Shown here: in pieces, positions 1-8,127 of the stretch
Position numbering within the stretch: position 1 is the first letter of the stretch
Layout: each line of letters opens with the position of its first letter
NCBI GenBank assembly: GCA_016715195.1
Contig: JADKBB010000029.1
Coordinates: 1 to 49,511 of the forward strand
DNA: 49,511 nt
Reading direction: 5' to 3'
Source: Candidatus Villigracilis proximus
GTDB lineage: Bacteria > Chloroflexota > Anaerolineae > Anaerolineales > Villigracilaceae
Notes under the pieces: model-generated
Databases searched by the model: none
What the model was told of the DNA's origin: nothing
Seen by the model: only the letters and a program-made list of their open reading frames with translations
Position numbers and translations under genes: made by a program

Positions 1-689
1 ACCATCGCCATCATGAAAGACTTCGGCGTGGAAATCGAACGCAATGAATATTCACGTTTCACTATTCATCCTTCATCTTATTTACCAATTACCAGTTACC
101 CAATTGAGTCAGACGCCTCCGCCGCATCCTACTTCTTCGCTGCCCCTGCCATTTGCGGCGGAACAGTCAAAGTGGAAAACATCTCGCGCAAGTCTGTGCA
201 GGGTGATGTTGGCTTTTCTGGATGTGCTTCAAACAAATGGGGTGTGCCGTCGAAGAAACTGACAACTGTTTCACTGGTCACGGTCCATCATCCATCGTCG
301 GCATTGACGTAGACATGCGCGATATCCCCGACACGGCTCAAACCCTCGCCGCCGTTGCTCCTTTCGCTTCATCGCCAACTCGTATTCGCGGCATCGCATC
401 TGCCCGTGTTAAAGAGACTGACCGTGTTCACGCGACATGCGTCGAGTTGGACAGACTCGGCGTCCGCGTGGAAGAGCATGAAGATGGCATGACCATTCAT
501 CCCGTAGAAAAGATGCGCCCGGCCGTCATCCAAACCTATAATGATCATCGTATGGCGATGGCATTCTCCCTCATCGGTTTGCGCTTCGACGGCGTCACTA
601 TTGAAAATCCATCCTGTGTTTCAAAAACATTTCCTAACTTCTTTGAAGTTCTTGAAGATTTGCGCACACAGGGACAGAGTAACAGGTAA
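1..689 (+). CDS. aroA: 3-phosphoshikimate 1-carboxyvinyltransferase (EPSP synthase), 5' partial, two frameshifts
   Basis: EPSP synthase joins phosphoenolpyruvate to shikimate 3-phosphate, the sixth shikimate-pathway step. Only the C-terminal half is in the window. The visible family landmarks are the ESDASAASYF stretch, GGTVKVENISRKSVQGD, RVKETDR and NDHRMAMAFSL. The reading frame moves twice by one base: near 214-217 (a TTTT run) and near 231-233 (an AAA run). Removing one base at each place restores QGDVGF-LDVL-QQMG in register with the family. Both look like homopolymer errors. Around 64-106 the protein carries an extra segment built from a repeat phrase (AATTACCAGTTACC type), where other EPSP synthases have a short loop. 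The gene ends two bases before aroE, so the two are probably cotranscribed. The identity is firm; whether the gene is really broken is not known. Confidence 0.9.
64..106 (+). repeat. In-frame repeat-phrase insertion in aroA
   Basis: A low-complexity stretch inside the aroA reading frame combines an ATTCATCCTTCATC phrase with TTACCAATTACCAGTTACC. The same AATTACCAGTTACC string occurs inside aroC at 3017-3030, and related strings occur in aroE. Confidence 0.6.
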
Positions 690-691
690 CA

Positions 692-1513
692 ATGAATTAT
701 CAACTTGGTTTGATCGGATTCCCACTGGGTCACTCGCTTTCACCCAGTATTCACACCGCTGCCCTCAAAGCCCGCGGACTGCAAGGCGACTATTCGCTTT
801 TTCCCATTTCCCCCGAAGACAAGCAGGGACTAAAAGATTTGCTCACCCGAGTCCGCGCTGGTGAGATTCATGGACTCAACGTCACCATTCCGCATAAACA
901 AAATGTGATCGGGTTGATGGATGAACTCACTCCAACAGCAAAGTCCATTGGCGCGGTCAACACGATTTACATGCGAGATAACAAACTCATCGGCGATAAC
1001 ACTGATGCGCCAGGTTTCCTTGCCGATTTGAAAAAGGTCTCAAATTCATCATTCATCATTCCGCATTCTGCATTGGTTCTCGGCGCCGGAGGTTCAGCAC
1101 GCGCGGTTGTTTATGCTTTGTGTAATGACGGATGGAATGTCACAATCGCTGCTCGAAGAATTGAACAAGCACAACAACTCGTAGATTCATTTGCTAATTA
1201 CCAATTACAGGTTGTTGATTTTTCATCACTCATCATTCATCACTCATCATTGATCGTCAACACCACCCCCATTGGCATGACTCCAAACATCGAAGCCTCA
1301 CCCCTGCCTGAAATGACAACCTTTGCTGAAAATACATTTATTTATGATCTTGTCTATAATCCACGCGAAACAAAATTAGTGAAAGACGCCCGCGCACAAG
1401 GATTGTCTGCAACGACCGGGCTTGGTATGTTAATAGAACAAGCTGCCCTCGCCTTTGAAAAATGGACTGGATCAAATGCCGATCGCGCTGCCATGCAAAA
1501 GGCCGTCGCATGA
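692..1513 (+). CDS. aroE: Shikimate dehydrogenase
   Basis: This enzyme reduces 3-dehydroshikimate to shikimate with NADPH in the cytoplasm. The 273-residue protein is close to the usual family length. The N-terminal substrate domain has FPLGHSLSP and the catalytic-lysine motif NVTIPHKQ, followed by NTDAPGF. The Rossmann domain has LGAGGSARAV, then TTPIGM, and the C-terminal GLGMLIEQAALAFE helix. Two segments, about residues 118-129 and 168-187, are encoded by repeat phrases (see 1043-1077 and 1193-1251). The first sits just before the glycine-rich nucleotide loop and the second before TTPIGM, both plausible surface loops. The start ATG lies two bases after the aroA stop with an AGGTAAC-like Shine-Dalgarno. 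The stop overlaps the next start by four bases (ATGA). Confidence 0.95.
   Translation: MNYQLGLIGFPLGHSLSPSIHTAALKARGLQGDYSLFPISPEDKQGLKDLLTRVRAGEIHGLNVTIPHKQNVIGLMDELTPTAKSIGAVNTIYMRDNKLIGDNTDAPGFLADLKKVSNSSFIIPHSALVLGAGGSARAVVYALCNDGWNVTIAARRIEQAQQLVDSFANYQLQVVDFSSLIIHHSSLIVNTTPIGMTPNIEASPLPEMTTFAENTFIYDLVYNPRETKLVKDARAQGLSATTGLGMLIEQAALAFEKWTGSNADRAAMQKAVA
1043..1077 (+). repeat. In-frame ATTCATCATTC phrase inside aroE
   Basis: The phrase ATTCATCATTCATCATTC, then CGCATTCTGCATTGG, is read in frame as SFIIPHSAL. Almost the same string occurs between aroC and aroKB at 3434-3459, so it is a dispersed element and not ancestral aroE sequence. Confidence 0.6.
1193..1251 (+). repeat. Two further in-frame repeat phrases inside aroE
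   Basis: Positions 1193-1210 hold the AATTACCAATTACAG phrase. Positions 1220-1251 hold a run of TCATCACTCATCATTCATC units, read in frame as SSLIIHHSSLI. Both phrase types recur elsewhere in the aro cluster. Confidence 0.55.
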
Positions 1514-2202
1514 AGCGTATCCTTGAAGCAGCTCATGAGGGGTGGCTGGGTGCTAAAGCAAATTTAGTCCCGGGCCTGGTGATCATCTTTTTTGCGGCAT
1601 TGCTGGTGGCTGCATATTACGCCTTTGCTTCTGTCCGCGATGCATTGGAAGGATTGCAATCTCTCCGTACTGCGTGGGGACTTGGTTTCTCAATGCTGAC
1701 CAGTGCCATCGGTGCGGGATTAATTCCAGGCTTGTATCTAATGGCCGTCGGAAAGAGCCGGCACGATGGACGCGGTTTTCTTGACGTGGCTTTTACCAGT
1801 CTGGTTTGGGCGACCAGCATGATCTGGGTTGATAATTTCTACAACTTTCAAGATTGGTTCTGGGGTCCTTCTACTACATTTGGTATTGTGATCTCCAAAA
1901 TGCTGCTTGACCAATTTGTGTTCACAGCCTTTTTTAGCATTCACTATGTTGCTCTTGGTTTTCGGCTGCGCGATCTAAATTATGATTTCAAATCACTCGG
2001 TAGTGCCTTGCGTGATGACTGGATCATCAAGGTAACAATCCCAATGTTGGTTAACTGCTGGCTGACCTGGATCCCCGGTACATTGGTAATATATTCACTC
2101 CCGCTTCCGCTTCAAATTCCGCTCATGGTTTTGATTCAATGTTTTTTTGCGCTGGAAATGGCTTTTGTTTCAAGCAAAATGAAAGCCTCATCTGTTATCT
2201 AA
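1510..2202 (+). CDS. Unknown polytopic membrane protein inside the aro cluster
   Basis: I do not recognise this 230-residue protein. The ATG at 1510 is chosen because it overlaps the aroE stop as ATGA and gives an N-terminus (MKRILEAAHEGW) leading straight into a hydrophobic helix. Roughly five membrane segments are visible, at residues about 18-40, 55-80, 95-115, 130-155 and 185-220, separated by short aromatic-rich loops (for example WVDNFYNFQDWFWG). No catalytic motif stands out. It is tightly coupled to aroE upstream and to aroC 15 bases downstream, so it is cotranscribed with the pathway. A role in the membrane transport of an aromatic precursor or product would be guesswork. Confidence 0.8.
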   Translation: MKRILEAAHEGWLGAKANLVPGLVIIFFAALLVAAYYAFASVRDALEGLQSLRTAWGLGFSMLTSAIGAGLIPGLYLMAVGKSRHDGRGFLDVAFTSLVWATSMIWVDNFYNFQDWFWGPSTTFGIVISKMLLDQFVFTAFFSIHYVALGFRLRDLNYDFKSLGSALRDDWIIKVTIPMLVNCWLTWIPGTLVIYSLPLPLQIPLMVLIQCFFALEMAFVSSKMKASSVI

Positions 2203-2217
2203 TCTTTGGAGTTTCTT

Positions 2218-3393
2218 ATGCCTTTACGTTTTCTCACCGCTGGTGAATCGCACGGACCCTCATTGACGACCATTCTTGATGGCGTCCCCGCAGGGCTTTC
2301 ACTCACACCAGAAATCATCAACAAAGAACTTGCCCGCCGTCAGCAGGGATACGGCTCAGGCGGACGCATGAAAATTGAAAAGGACACCGTGCAAATTCTC
2401 GGCGGTGTGATGGGCGGCGAGACCACAGGTGCGCCGATTGCATTGCTGGTGCAAAACGATGACCATGTCAAATGGAAGGGCAAAGCCATCGAGCAGATGA
2501 CCGCTCCACGCCCCGGTCACGCGGATTTAACCGGCGCGGTCAAATACGGCTACAAAGATTTGCGTCCCGCGCTCGAACGCGCCTCCGCTCGTGAGACCAC
2601 CATGCGTGTCGCGGCAGGTGCTGTCTGCAAACATTTCCTTGCGCAGTTCGGAATCATCGTTGGCGGATATGTTTCGTCCATTGGTGAAGTGCAAACCGAT
2701 TTTGGCGACATGCCTTTTGAAGAACGCTTCACCCGCGCCGAAGAATCCGATGTGCGTTGCCCTGTTGAATCTTCTGCTGTAAAAATGCGTGCTGAAATCG
2801 AAAAAACTATTCATGGCAAAAATACATTGGGCGGAGTTCTTGAAATCGTTGCGCTCAATCTCCCTGTTGGTCTTGGAAGTTTTGTCCAATGGGATCGCCG
2901 CCTCGAAGCAAAACTTGCCATGGCAATTATGTCTGTGCAAGCCATCAAAGGCGTAGAAGTGGGCGACGCCTTCGAAAACGCCAAACGAATCGGCACACAA
3001 GCCCATGATCCAATTCAATTACCAGTTACCAATCACCAATTACAGCGCAGCACCAACAGGGCCGGCGGAATCGAAGGCGGAATTAGTAATGGGCAGCCGA
3101 TCATCATCCGCGCGGCGATGAAACCGATAGCCACCACGCTTCTTCCCCAGCCGACAGTTGATCTGGCGTCAGGGACAGAATCTCCCACCAAATATGAACG
3201 CTCCGATTTCTGCCCCGTCCCGCGTGCCGTGCCAATTTTAGAATCAATGGTTGCCTTCGTTCTCGCGGATGCTCTCCTCGAAAAACTCGGCGGCGACTCG
3301 CTCAACGAAATGAAGCCACGCTTTGAATCTTTGCGAAAAGCCACTCTCGAAGATTTGCCGATGGATAATGTTCCGCATATTTTTTGGGAGTGA
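2218..3393 (+). CDS. aroC: Chorismate synthase
   Basis: Chorismate synthase eliminates phosphate from EPSP to give chorismate and needs reduced FMN. The 391-residue protein shows the family signatures: GESHGPSLTTILDGVPAGL at the N-terminus, RRQQGYGSGGRMKIEKD, the RPGHADLTGAVKYG segment, ERASARETTMRVAAGA and the C-terminal NRAGGIEGGISNGQPI. A TTG at 2206 would also open the frame, but the ATG at 2218 fits the conserved N-terminus and is preceded by GGAG at a normal distance. Residues about 266-276, just before NRAGGIEGG, are encoded by a repeat phrase at 3013-3045 that other family members lack. It lies 15 bases after the membrane-protein gene. Confidence 0.95.
   Translation: MPLRFLTAGESHGPSLTTILDGVPAGLSLTPEIINKELARRQQGYGSGGRMKIEKDTVQILGGVMGGETTGAPIALLVQNDDHVKWKGKAIEQMTAPRPGHADLTGAVKYGYKDLRPALERASARETTMRVAAGAVCKHFLAQFGIIVGGYVSSIGEVQTDFGDMPFEERFTRAEESDVRCPVESSAVKMRAEIEKTIHGKNTLGGVLEIVALNLPVGLGSFVQWDRRLEAKLAMAIMSVQAIKGVEVGDAFENAKRIGTQAHDPIQLPVTNHQLQRSTNRAGGIEGGISNGQPIIIRAAMKPIATTLLPQPTVDLASGTESPTKYERSDFCPVPRAVPILESMVAFVLADALLEKLGGDSLNEMKPRFESLRKATLEDLPMDNVPHIFWE
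3013..3045 (+). repeat. In-frame AATTACCAGTTACC phrase inside aroC
   Basis: This stretch reads AATTACCAGTTACC followed by AATCACCAATTACAG and is translated in frame as QLPVTNHQLQ. It shares 14 bases with the aroA insertion and about 10 with the aroE insertion at 1193-1210. Confidence 0.6.
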
Positions 3394-3398
3394 GAAAG

Positions 3399-3464
3399 TA
3401 AACATGAAAACAAGTAGACAAGTAAACACGTCTTATTCATCATTCATCATTCTGCATTCTTCAC
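3399..3464 (+). repeat. Repeat phrases filling the aroC-aroKB gap
   Basis: The 72-base gap consists almost wholly of repeat phrases: AAGTAAACATG / AAGTAGACAAGTAAACACG units first, then ATTCATCATTCATCATTC with a TGCATTC tail. The aroKB start codon follows within a few bases, leaving no recognisable Shine-Dalgarno. Confidence 0.55.
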
Positions 3465-3465
3465 T

Positions 3466-5013
3466 ATGACTCATATCTTCCTCTATGGCCCTCCCGGTAC
3501 TGGTAAATCCACACTTGGGAAAAAACTTGCAGGCAGCCTGAAACTGCCCTTCATCGACATTGACCGCGTGATCGAAACGAATGCGGGCGATACCATTCCG
3601 CATATTATGGAAAAACAGGGCGAACCTGTCTTTCGTGATCTCGAATCTGCGGCTTTGAAAAATTTATCAAATGAAAAAGAATGCGTGGTTGCCCTCGGCG
3701 GCGGTGCTTTGCTGCGTGATGAAAACCGCGCCTTCGCTGAAGCCAATGGTAAAGTTATTTTGTTAATGGCAGAATTATCTACTTTACTTGAACGATTGCA
3801 TAATGATGATGGGAAGCGCCCTCTATTGGCTGGGGATTTAAGCGCAAAGCTCACAACTCTGCTCACAAAACGCGCGGACCATTACAACTCGTTCCCCATG
3901 CTCATTCATGTGGATGGGAAGACAGCCGATCAGAATGTGCATCGTATTCAAGTCCTGCTGGGACGGCACCATCTATCTGCGATGGGGGAGTATGATGTGA
4001 TCGTGCAAAACAACGGACTTGAGCAGCTCGGCGAAATGCTTCAGTCTCGTGGATTGCTCAACCCGATCATTGTCACCGATGAAAATGTGGCGAAATTCCA
4101 TGCTGAAAAAGCAGTGACTGCCTTGCAGAGGTCAGGCTTCGAGCCAAAAGTGTTGACTGTCTCTGCGGGGGAGGCTTATAAAACGTTGGAGACCATCAGT
4201 CAGCTTTGGCATGGATTTCTCGAAGCAGGCCTCGACCGTAAGAGTACCGTCATTGCTTTGGGTGGCGGCGTGGCGGGTGATATGGCAGGCTTTGCCGCAT
4301 CCACATACATGCGTGGAATTGCATGGGTGGGCGTGCCGACTACTTTGCTTTCGATGGTGGATGCTTCGCTTGGCGGTAAGACTGGTTTTGATCTGCCCGA
4401 AGGCAAGAATCTGATCGGCGCTTTTTATCCGCCGAAATTGGTGCTGGCCGATCCGCAGTTGTTGGGCTCACTGCCCGAAGCGGAGTTGATCTCCGGCATG
4501 GCAGAAGTGGTCAAACATGGCATTATCTCTGACCCCGAATTATTCAAGCTCTGTCTGCGTGGATTGGATTGGGTGAAGAACAATCTTGAAGAAGTGGTCA
4601 AACGCGCGATGGCGGTCAAGATCAAAGTTATCGAGGAAGACCCGTATGAAAAGGGAATCCGCGCGGCGTTGAATTTAGGTCACACCGTTGGGCACGCGGT
4701 GGAACTTGTCAGTAAATTCAAATTGCGTCATGGAGAGTCGATTGCCATTGGCACAGTGGCTGAGGCGAAGTATGCTGCTCAAGTTGGGCTGGCAGGCGTC
4801 GGGTTGGTGGATGCGGTGATAGAGTCGCTCAAAGCGTTGGGGCTGCCCATCCAAATTCCAGATGAAATGCCGCGTGAGGAAATCATCCGCGCGATGCGTG
4901 TGGATAAAAAGAAGAATGCAAAGGCCATTCGCTTTGCGCTGCCGGTTGAGATCGGCAAAGTGGAGTTGGTGGATGTGACGGATTTGGAATCGGTTTTGGA
5001 CGACGGACGATAG
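3466..5013 (+). CDS. aroKB: Fused shikimate kinase / 3-dehydroquinate synthase
   Basis: This 515-residue protein joins two shikimate-pathway enzymes. Residues 1 to about 165 are shikimate kinase: P-loop GPPGTGKST at 8-16, the IDRVIE substrate segment, the FRDLE arginine and the GGGALL motif. Residues about 175-515 are 3-dehydroquinate synthase, an NAD- and metal-dependent enzyme. It has LGGGVAGDMAGF, PTTLLSMVDASLGGKTG, GMAEVVKHG, NLGHTVGHAVE and RHGESIAIG, which include the metal-binding Glu and His residues. Fusions of this pair are known in several bacteria. The last codons (DDGR and the stop) lie inside an inverted repeat at 5006-5052. The start codon follows a repeat phrase without a clear Shine-Dalgarno, so translation may depend on the upstream gene. 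Confidence 0.95.
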   Translation: MTHIFLYGPPGTGKSTLGKKLAGSLKLPFIDIDRVIETNAGDTIPHIMEKQGEPVFRDLESAALKNLSNEKECVVALGGGALLRDENRAFAEANGKVILLMAELSTLLERLHNDDGKRPLLAGDLSAKLTTLLTKRADHYNSFPMLIHVDGKTADQNVHRIQVLLGRHHLSAMGEYDVIVQNNGLEQLGEMLQSRGLLNPIIVTDENVAKFHAEKAVTALQRSGFEPKVLTVSAGEAYKTLETISQLWHGFLEAGLDRKSTVIALGGGVAGDMAGFAASTYMRGIAWVGVPTTLLSMVDASLGGKTGFDLPEGKNLIGAFYPPKLVLADPQLLGSLPEAELISGMAEVVKHGIISDPELFKLCLRGLDWVKNNLEEVVKRAMAVKIKVIEEDPYEKGIRAALNLGHTVGHAVELVSKFKLRHGESIAIGTVAEAKYAAQVGLAGVGLVDAVIESLKALGLPIQIPDEMPREEIIRAMRVDKKKNAKAIRFALPVEIGKVELVDVTDLESVLDDGR

Positions 5014-5052
5014 ACCATTGACCATGTCGTCCATTGTCTGTGGTCTATCGTC
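5006..5052 (+). repeat. Inverted repeat spanning the aroKB stop codon
   Basis: GACGATAGACCA at 5006-5017 pairs perfectly with TGGTCTATCGTC at 5041-5052 across a 23-base loop that itself contains GACCATGTCGTCC. The aroKB stop codon TAG (5011-5013) lies in the left arm. No U-tract follows, so this does not look like a simple terminator. Confidence 0.6.
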
Positions 5053-5065
5053 AAAGTGAGGAATA

Positions 5066-5500
5066 ATGAAAATATTACTCTTGCACGGCCCAAATTTGAA
5101 TTTGCTTGGCACGCGTGAACCGGAAGTGTATGGTTCGATGACGTTGGATGATATTAACGAAAAGATCGTTGCGCTGGGAAAGGAACTGGGCGCGGAAGTG
5201 AAATGCCTGCAATCGAATCATGAAGGCGCGTTGATCGATGCCTTGCACGATGCGCGGACATGGGCGAACGGCGTGGTGTTCAATCCCGGCGGATACACTC
5301 ACACATCAGTTGCGCTGCGTGATGCGATCTCGGCGATCGTGATTCCTGTGATCGAAGTGCATTTATCGAATGTGTATGCGCGTGAAGAATTTCGGCATGT
5401 ATCTTTTGTCTCGGCGGTGTGCAAGGGCAAGGTGAGTGGATTTGGCTGGCGTTCGTATGAGTTGGGACTGCGCGGGCTCGTTGATATAATCAAGGTGTGA
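5066..5500 (+). CDS. aroQ: Type II 3-dehydroquinate dehydratase
   Basis: This small enzyme removes water from 3-dehydroquinate to give 3-dehydroshikimate, through a dodecameric type II fold. The 144-residue length is typical. The visible motifs are HGPNLNLLGTREPEVYG with the catalytic Tyr, QSNHEGALID, NPGGYTHTSVALRDAI and EVHLSNVYAREEFRHVS with the catalytic His. A GTGAGGA Shine-Dalgarno precedes the ATG. The stop codon overlaps the GTG start of the next gene (GTGA), so the esterase is translationally coupled to it. With aroKB, aroE, aroA and aroC it gives the route from the dehydroquinate synthase step to chorismate. Confidence 0.95.
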   Translation: MKILLLHGPNLNLLGTREPEVYGSMTLDDINEKIVALGKELGAEVKCLQSNHEGALIDALHDARTWANGVVFNPGGYTHTSVALRDAISAIVIPVIEVHLSNVYAREEFRHVSFVSAVCKGKVSGFGWRSYELGLRGLVDIIKV

Positions 5501-6279
5501 ACACTCAAACCATACAAACTGCTGAACCGTTTTTTCTGCCTGGTGGGCGTACAGGTATTTTGCTAATTCATGGATTTACCGGCACACCCAAGGAAATGCG
5601 TTGGATGGGGGAATATCTCAATCGTGAACTTGGTTTCACCTGCCTCGGCGTGAGGCTGGCGGGACACGCCACCCGTCCCAAGGATATGGTCCGTTCGCGC
5701 TGGACCGATTGGACTGCTTCTGTTGAAGATGGTTACAATCTCCTGCGCGGCGCGGTGGATGAAATTTATTTCGTCGGGCTTTCGATGGGCGGCGCATTGT
5801 CGTTGCTGATGTCTACAAGATTGGATGTGAAGGGGATCGTGACCATATCCGCGCCATATCAATTAACAGCGCAATATCCCGCATGGCAAATTAAATTGTA
5901 TAGCTATTTCAGAACATATCTTCCAAAGACCAAGGGTGAGCCGGGTGCTGGTTGGTTTGATATGGAAGCCTATAAGGGACATATTTCATATCCGTTAAAT
6001 CCGATCCGCTCGGCGGCGGAGTTGAAACTGTTGCTTGATAAGATGCAAACAGCCTTGCCGAAAATAACCGTGCCTACGCTGTTGATCCATTCAAAAGATG
6101 ATGCGTATGTGCTGCCTGAAAATATGGAGAAAATTTACGCGGGGTTGGTTGCTCTGCATGCATCAGACAAGACAAAACTTCTCGTAACAGGATCAGGCCA
6201 TGTTGTTACGCGTGATGCGGCCCGTCATCAGGTATTTGAAGCGGCGCGGGATTTCATCAAACGGATAGAGGAAAATTGA
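5497..6279 (+). CDS. Alpha/beta-hydrolase, carboxylesterase/monoacylglycerol lipase type
   Basis: This 260-residue hydrolase resembles the Est30 / bacterial monoacylglycerol lipase group. The oxyanion region is LLIHGFTGTPKEM, the nucleophile elbow is GLSMGG, the acid is in HSKDDAYV and the catalytic histidine is in GSGHVVTRD. There is no signal peptide, so it is cytoplasmic. The GTG start at 5497 overlaps the aroQ stop. The stop overlaps the TTG start of the permease gene that follows. The substrate cannot be read from the sequence. The tight coupling to aroQ does not by itself imply an aromatic substrate. Confidence 0.85.
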   Translation: MNTQTIQTAEPFFLPGGRTGILLIHGFTGTPKEMRWMGEYLNRELGFTCLGVRLAGHATRPKDMVRSRWTDWTASVEDGYNLLRGAVDEIYFVGLSMGGALSLLMSTRLDVKGIVTISAPYQLTAQYPAWQIKLYSYFRTYLPKTKGEPGAGWFDMEAYKGHISYPLNPIRSAAELKLLLDKMQTALPKITVPTLLIHSKDDAYVLPENMEKIYAGLVALHASDKTKLLVTGSGHVVTRDAARHQVFEAARDFIKRIEEN

Positions 6280-7403
6280 ATCGTAATTTGTTTTTTGTCG
6301 CCGCTGCTTTATTTCTTTGGGGCTTTGGCGAGGGAATGTTTTTTAACTTTGTGCCGATCTATTTGGATGTGCAATTTCTGTTGAGTAAATATGAGATTGG
6401 GTTGATTCTTGGCGCGTTTGGCTTTTCGATGGCGATCACACATATCCCGGCTGGCCGGCTGGCTGATCGGATTGGACGCAGACCTTTGCTGATCGGCGCG
6501 TGGCTGCTTGGTTTGGTCTCCACGTGGTTGATGGGATTTGCCCAGGCCTTGCCGCTTTTTCTAGTGGGTTTATTTGCGTATGGATTGACCGCTTTTGTTT
6601 CATCTCCATTGGCAAGTTATGTAACCGCTGCGCGCGGCAAGTGGCCTGTTTCAACTGTGCTCTCACTTACTACTGCGACTTTTGGCATGGGCATGGCGCT
6701 GGGGCCTGTCACTGGCGGATGGATCGGCGACCATTATGGAATGCGGATGAGTTTTTATGTGGCGGCGGTTGTTTTTGTTTTCTCTAATATTTTTATGAGC
6801 CTGATCGAACATCAGCCGCTTGATCATCATGACCCTGATTCTCCGCCGCCAACGCTGTTGAGCAATTCAAGATTTATCGCGTTGATGGGTGTACTGGCTT
6901 TTGCGATCTTTTCAATGTATATCGCGCAGCCGCTTACGCCCAATTTTCTTGAAGGTGTGCGCGGACTTTCGTTGAGTCAAACGGGGTTGATCTTTACTGC
7001 GGGCGCTTTGGGAAACTCAATCATGGCAATGGTATTCAGCCGCATGAATCCGCGCCGTGGATTTTTAGCTGCGCAGGCGGTGGTGATGCTGTTCGCTTTG
7101 TTTATTTGGAAAGGTACGAGTCTGCCCATTTTTGCGCTGGGATATTTTCTGCTTGGCGGTTTTCGCGCAGGCCGCCCGATGGTGATGGCGCAGGCGCGTG
7201 AGCTTGTGCATGAATCGCAAATGGGAATTACCTATGGCGTAATGGAAACCGTCAGCGCGGTGGTTTCGATCATTACTCCGCCGATCGCCGGGGTTTTATT
7301 TGAAATATCGCCCTTTATTGTGTATCCGATCTCGATCGGATTGATCGCAGTCTCGATTATTTTTAGTTCCATTTATATGCCACGGAAGGAATCTCATGCT
7401 TGA
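6276..7403 (+). CDS. Major facilitator superfamily permease
   Basis: This 375-residue protein is hydrophobic throughout, with about 11-12 membrane helices. The MFS loop 2-3 signature is present as GRLADRIGRRPLL, followed by the TM5-like segment GMGMALGPVTGGWIGDHYG. The start is a TTG at 6276 overlapping the esterase stop (TTGA). The next Met is about 21 codons later, inside the first helix, so the TTG is more likely. The substrate is unknown. The last codons overlap the start of the next gene by eight bases, so esterase, permease and hydrolase form one unit. Confidence 0.85.
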   Translation: MNRNLFFVAAALFLWGFGEGMFFNFVPIYLDVQFLLSKYEIGLILGAFGFSMAITHIPAGRLADRIGRRPLLIGAWLLGLVSTWLMGFAQALPLFLVGLFAYGLTAFVSSPLASYVTAARGKWPVSTVLSLTTATFGMGMALGPVTGGWIGDHYGMRMSFYVAAVVFVFSNIFMSLIEHQPLDHHDPDSPPPTLLSNSRFIALMGVLAFAIFSMYIAQPLTPNFLEGVRGLSLSQTGLIFTAGALGNSIMAMVFSRMNPRRGFLAAQAVVMLFALFIWKGTSLPIFALGYFLLGGFRAGRPMVMAQARELVHESQMGITYGVMETVSAVVSIITPPIAGVLFEISPFIVYPISIGLIAVSIIFSSIYMPRKESHA

Positions 7404-8034
7404 AATTGTCTCTTTTATACTTGGCCCTGCATCGACCAATGCCTATCTGGTTGCGGATCCTGAAACAAAGGAAGCCGTTGTCATTGACCCATCGTGGGAT
7501 GGACATATCATTTTGAAAGCCGCACAGGATCGCGGCTGGCGTATTGGTCATCTCTGGTATACGCATGCGCACTTCGATCATATTGGCGGAGCGGCTGCGA
7601 TTGCAGATGCGCTTAATCCGCTGCCGCATGTGGCGCTGCATCCCGATGACCATGTCCTCTGGCGCTCGGGCGGCGGGGGAGCGGCTTTCGGTTTGGATAT
7701 TGATCCCGGCCCCGAACCGACCATTGATTTTGTGCATGGAATGAAACTCAAACTTGGCTCAAATGAGTTTGAAGTCCGCTTTACACCCGGACATACCAAA
7801 GGTCATTGCGTGTTATATGTCGCAAAGGAAAATATCTGTTTTTGCGGAGACTTGATCTTCAATGGCAGTGTCGGCCGCACCGACCTGCCCGGCGGAGATT
7901 TTGACGTGCTTGAAAACAGCATCCGCACACAGATCTACACCATGCCCGATGAAACACTTTTACTGTCTGGTCATGGAACTGAAACGACAGTCGGGCATGA
8001 GAAAATGTACAATCCTTTCGTTGGGATGAATTAA
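7396..8034 (+). CDS. Metallo-beta-lactamase-fold hydrolase (glyoxalase II-like)
   Basis: This 212-residue enzyme has the binuclear metal signature THAHFDHIGG (HxHxDH), a further His in GHTKGH, the bridging Asp in CFCGDLIF and a last His in LSGHGTETTVGHE. The N-terminal segment with ASTNAYLV and VIDPSWDG is typical of the glyoxalase II / YcbL-like branch that cleaves thioesters. Its length fits YcbL-like proteins, which lack the extra C-terminal glutathione domain of true glyoxalase II. It overlaps the permease gene and closes this unit. Confidence 0.9.
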   Translation: MLEIVSFILGPASTNAYLVADPETKEAVVIDPSWDGHIILKAAQDRGWRIGHLWYTHAHFDHIGGAAAIADALNPLPHVALHPDDHVLWRSGGGGAAFGLDIDPGPEPTIDFVHGMKLKLGSNEFEVRFTPGHTKGHCVLYVAKENICFCGDLIFNGSVGRTDLPGGDFDVLENSIRTQIYTMPDETLLLSGHGTETTVGHEKMYNPFVGMN

Positions 8035-8127
8035 ATATTTTATAATTCATTTCAATTTATTACAACTGAAATAAGAAAATAACGTACATCAACAGGTAAC
8101 TCATTACAAGCGAGGAGATGAAAAAAA

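Noticed and set aside
2527..3018. Long minus-strand open frame across aroC
   Set aside because: It is a shadow of the strongly conserved aroC frame and has no start signals.
5497..8034. Esterase, permease and hydrolase as part of chorismate synthesis
   Set aside because: Overlapping codons show coupling only; no motif links them to shikimate compounds.
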